DNA of 64,000 nt from contig NZ_CP098805.1 of NCBI RefSeq assembly GCF_023821985.2, forward strand, positions 1,364,001-1,428,000, read 5' to 3'. The position numbers and the translations under genes are program-made. Below are positions 62,234 through 64,000 of the stretch, piece after piece. Below the pieces are notes generated by a model, which saw only the letters and a list, made by a program, of their open reading frames with translations, was not told the DNA's origin and did no database searches. Source of the DNA: Dyadobacter chenhuakuii. Its GTDB lineage: Bacteria > Bacteroidota > Bacteroidia > Cytophagales > Spirosomataceae. The number at the start of each line of letters is the position of its first letter. Within the stretch, counting starts at the first letter, position 1.

Positions 62234-62770
62234 TCAGGCAGTGGGAAGCGATTGTGCGGGTTTCCTTTTCAGGATCAGTGCACAAATCAATGATACGATA
62301 AGGCCTACGGGTAATATTTCAAAGTAGGTGAATAAAATGACCATCAATGGATTTCTATACATTTCGCGGTATCCATCCATTTTGACAGATTCGGCCTGCA
62401 ACTCCTGCGCACTTGCGCCTTCCTGCTGTAATTCCCGCATAACGTGCGTGGCGTAACGTTCCATAAATTCCGGAACAAATAAATAGTAATCTACCAGCCA
62501 GACAGTCACGTAAATGGTCGAGGCAATTAAAGAAATATAAAGACCTATCTGAAATGCCTTGCCGAATGAAACAAAACCGCCATTGTATTTATCCCTGAAA
62601 TTCCGGACACCTACGAAAATTAATGAAAAGGAGAGGAGCATGGCCGCATAGCCCAGCAGCATGTTCCCCTCAAAATTATTGCTGGAATAACAGACGGCGA
62701 TGGACGACACCATGAACACCGACACAATGATCCCGGCAATGATGCCGCAGACAAGGACTATTTTTCTCAT
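62234..62770 (-). CDS. DUF4199 membrane protein
   Basis: 178 residues with four membrane helices (IAGIIVSVFMVSSIAV, LLGYAAMLLSFSLIFVGV, GLYISLIASTIYVTVWLV, LMVILFTYFEILPVGLIVSLICALIL). Between helices 3 and 4 is a polar segment with MERYATHVMRELQQEG. DUF4199 proteins are widespread in Bacteroidota; role unknown. Confidence 0.85.
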   Translation of the reverse strand: MRKIVLVCGIIAGIIVSVFMVSSIAVCYSSNNFEGNMLLGYAAMLLSFSLIFVGVRNFRDKYNGGFVSFGKAFQIGLYISLIASTIYVTVWLVDYYLFVPEFMERYATHVMRELQQEGASAQELQAESVKMDGYREMYRNPLMVILFTYFEILPVGLIVSLICALILKRKPAQSLPTA

Positions 62771-62889
62771 AACGCGATCGTTTGGTTTGGTTAGGCAGCA
62801 AAATTGGCAAGTCGATCGCTAAATTAACTCATACTTTTGGGTGATTTTACCTTTGAAGGGACTTTTTCATACCAAAGTATGATTGGCTG

Positions 62890-63360
62890 CTAAGGGATGA
62901 GGTTCAGGCGTTTGGCTTTTTCTACGGCCTGGGTGCGGCTCTTGACTTCCATTTTTTCGAACAATTTGGAAGAGTGGGTTTTAACCGTGTTAAGGGAAAC
63001 AAAAAGCTGCCCGGCAATTTCCTGATTACTCAGTCCTTCCGCGATCAGGTTAAGCACTTCGAGCTCTCTTTTGCTCAGTCCCAGTAATGCCTGTTGCTGC
63101 TCATTGAACTGAAAACTTTTGCTTTCAACAAAAACCTTCTTCTCTATCACAACCGTCTCAACTTTGGGCTTAGTCAGTTTCATGGCGATCCAGATGCCCA
63201 GGCCTGTGAAAAGCAAGGCGATGGCGCCCGCGTAGATTTCGAAGATATGATTAATGATGATAAACCGCAGTTCCAGCCACTTCAAAAGGAACAGCAGCAT
63301 AGCCAGCGATATCCCGTAAAGAATGGTTGGTTTGTGCTTTTGAAGAAATTCCGAAGTCAT
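62890..63360 (-). CDS. LuxR-type regulator with N-terminal membrane helices
   Basis: 156 residues. Two N-terminal membrane helices ([38 protein letters not shown]), then the LuxR/GerE HTH ([25 protein letters not shown]) at residues about 95-155. Membrane-anchored LuxR-type proteins of this size are seen in Bacteroidota. Target genes not evident; the DUF4199 and VOC genes on the same strand are candidates. Confidence 0.85.
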   Translation of the reverse strand: MTSEFLQKHKPTILYGISLAMLLFLLKWLELRFIIINHIFEIYAGAIALLFTGLGIWIAMKLTKPKVETVVIEKKVFVESKSFQFNEQQQALLGLSKRELEVLNLIAEGLSNQEIAGQLFVSLNTVKTHSSKLFEKMEVKSRTQAVEKAKRLNLIP

Positions 63361-63527
63361 TCAAAATAGCGGTTGGCAGAGTTGTCGCATCAAAAATAAT
63401 GTTTCCACAGAATTAATGGCATTCAGATAACCATCTTTTTACAGCCGCTTATAGCTAATGTAAATTACTTTTAATATTATATAATGTATGCTAATTACAA
63501 ATAGTATTAATAGTAAGCATAAAAAAA

Positions 63528-63551
63528 GAGGCCATGAACACTCATAGCCTC
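63528..63551 (-). terminator. Terminator of the partial last gene
   Basis: GAGGCCATGA (63528-63537) and TCATAGCCTC (63542-63551) pair; on the minus strand a T-run follows (63521-63527 complement). Confidence 0.8.
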
Positions 63552-63609
63552 ATTGCTTCGTATAGCGGACAATTGAAATATTAATTCCCTCTTTCAAAGT
63601 AATATAACC

Positions 63610-63999
63610 TTACTTTGAAATAAACTTATTGAATCTGCTCTCTTTTCCATCGGCAGTTTCGCTCTGATATAGGAACTGGAGATCTCCCTCGTCGAACTTT
63701 TCAAAGAATTCGTCCCAGCCAATTTCTTCAAGCGTGTCTTTTCCAGTGTAGCCAGGGAAGTCAATTCTCAGTATGCCTGCTTCTGATTTTTTCTTATTCG
63801 TACCTTTCACCATTGCTGGTTTTCCGCCCCGCTGTTCCACCCAGGCACGAATCTCTTCATGGTCGGTTGTGGTGTTGGACTTGGAATCTGAGTCACTGTC
63901 CTTCTTCGCGCTGCTCTTGGGAGCCGTTTTAGACGCTGTTTTTGAGCCCGTCTTGGATGCGGCCTTTGTTTCACCTTTGTCTGCGGAACTTTTAGAAGC
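63610..63999 (-). CDS. Lys/Ser-rich conserved protein, partial
   Basis: The frame is open to the end of the window, so the N-terminus is missing. Visible residues are about 129: a low-complexity ASK/KTGSKTA stretch, then a folded domain of about 85 residues (DHEEIRAWVEQRGGKPAMV, GILRIDFPGYTG, LEEIGWDEFFEKFDEGDLQFLYQ). This C-terminal domain recurs in Bacteroidota proteins that are sometimes wrongly labelled branching enzyme. Function unknown. Confidence 0.75.
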   Translation of the reverse strand, partial: ASKSSADKGETKAASKTGSKTASKTAPKSSAKKDSDSDSKSNTTTDHEEIRAWVEQRGGKPAMVKGTNKKKSEAGILRIDFPGYTGKDTLEEIGWDEFFEKFDEGDLQFLYQSETADGKESRFNKFISK

Positions 64000-64000
64000 C

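Overview
The window comes from a Bacteroidota genome, most probably a Cytophagales member close to Dyadobacter. The evidence is SusC/SusD pairs, FtsX-type permeases of the 800-residue class, lipoproteins with short Bacteroidota lipoboxes, promoters of the TTG / TAnnTTTG type, and a tyrosine recombinase that lacks the first catalytic Arg, as Bacteroidota enzymes often do. The species assignment is inferred from protein style, not from a database match.

Layout. Positions 1-13300 hold the end of a Gfo/Idh/MocA oxidoreductase, an FtsX permease, a membrane-anchored protein of unknown role, and a polysaccharide-utilisation locus (SusC, SusD, an 826-residue secreted protein with a duplicated module, and a GH28 pectinase-like enzyme). 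Positions 13450-17820 hold RidA, a PhnB-like VOC protein and two back-to-back AraC/short-chain-dehydrogenase pairs that look like paralogues; one SDR is truncated. Positions 17890-21200 are a small integrative island (alpha/beta hydrolase plus tyrosine recombinase) flanked by long direct repeats. These repeats carry an intact tRNA-Lys(UUU) and a defective tRNA-Lys copy. A further defective copy lies beside the island. Positions 21300-36200 are mostly housekeeping: CHRD lipoprotein, DEAD-box helicase, DnaJ-like chaperone, oxidoreductase, Ada-type repair protein, miaA, citrate synthase, pdxH, a DUF349 protein and tRNA-Thr(UGU).

Positions 36200-42325, downstream of tRNA-Thr, are AT-rich and decayed. 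They hold small lipoproteins, a truncated SRPBCC gene, a twice-frameshifted SDR, an IS1182 transposase fragment, and a small protein resembling one helix of cytochrome oxidase subunit I.

Positions 42326-51067 are the most interesting part: a metal-handling cluster. On the minus strand lie a Cys-containing small membrane protein, two MbnP-like lipoproteins each followed by a di-haem MauG/MbnH-like peroxidase, an outer-membrane barrel protein with a CxxCxC start, a helical lipoprotein, a SCO copper chaperone and a cytochrome c. Next to these are a His-rich lipoprotein and a divergent MerC/MerT-like protein that share a Fur/Zur-type palindrome. In methanotrophs the MbnP/MbnH pair makes a kynurenine-dependent copper site; here it appears in duplicate, with copper chaperones and no visible methanobactin genes.

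Positions 51300-55530 hold stress and regulatory genes (SnoaL, NmrA-like with divergent HxlR, rhodanese, AraC, secreted metallo-beta-lactamase fold). Positions 55660-57930 are a gene graveyard, including an ECF sigma-factor fragment with no start codon. Positions 57970-60370 hold an MBOAT/SGNH O-acetylation pair. The end holds an SDR, a VOC protein, a DUF4199 protein, a LuxR-type regulator and a partial Lys/Ser-rich protein.
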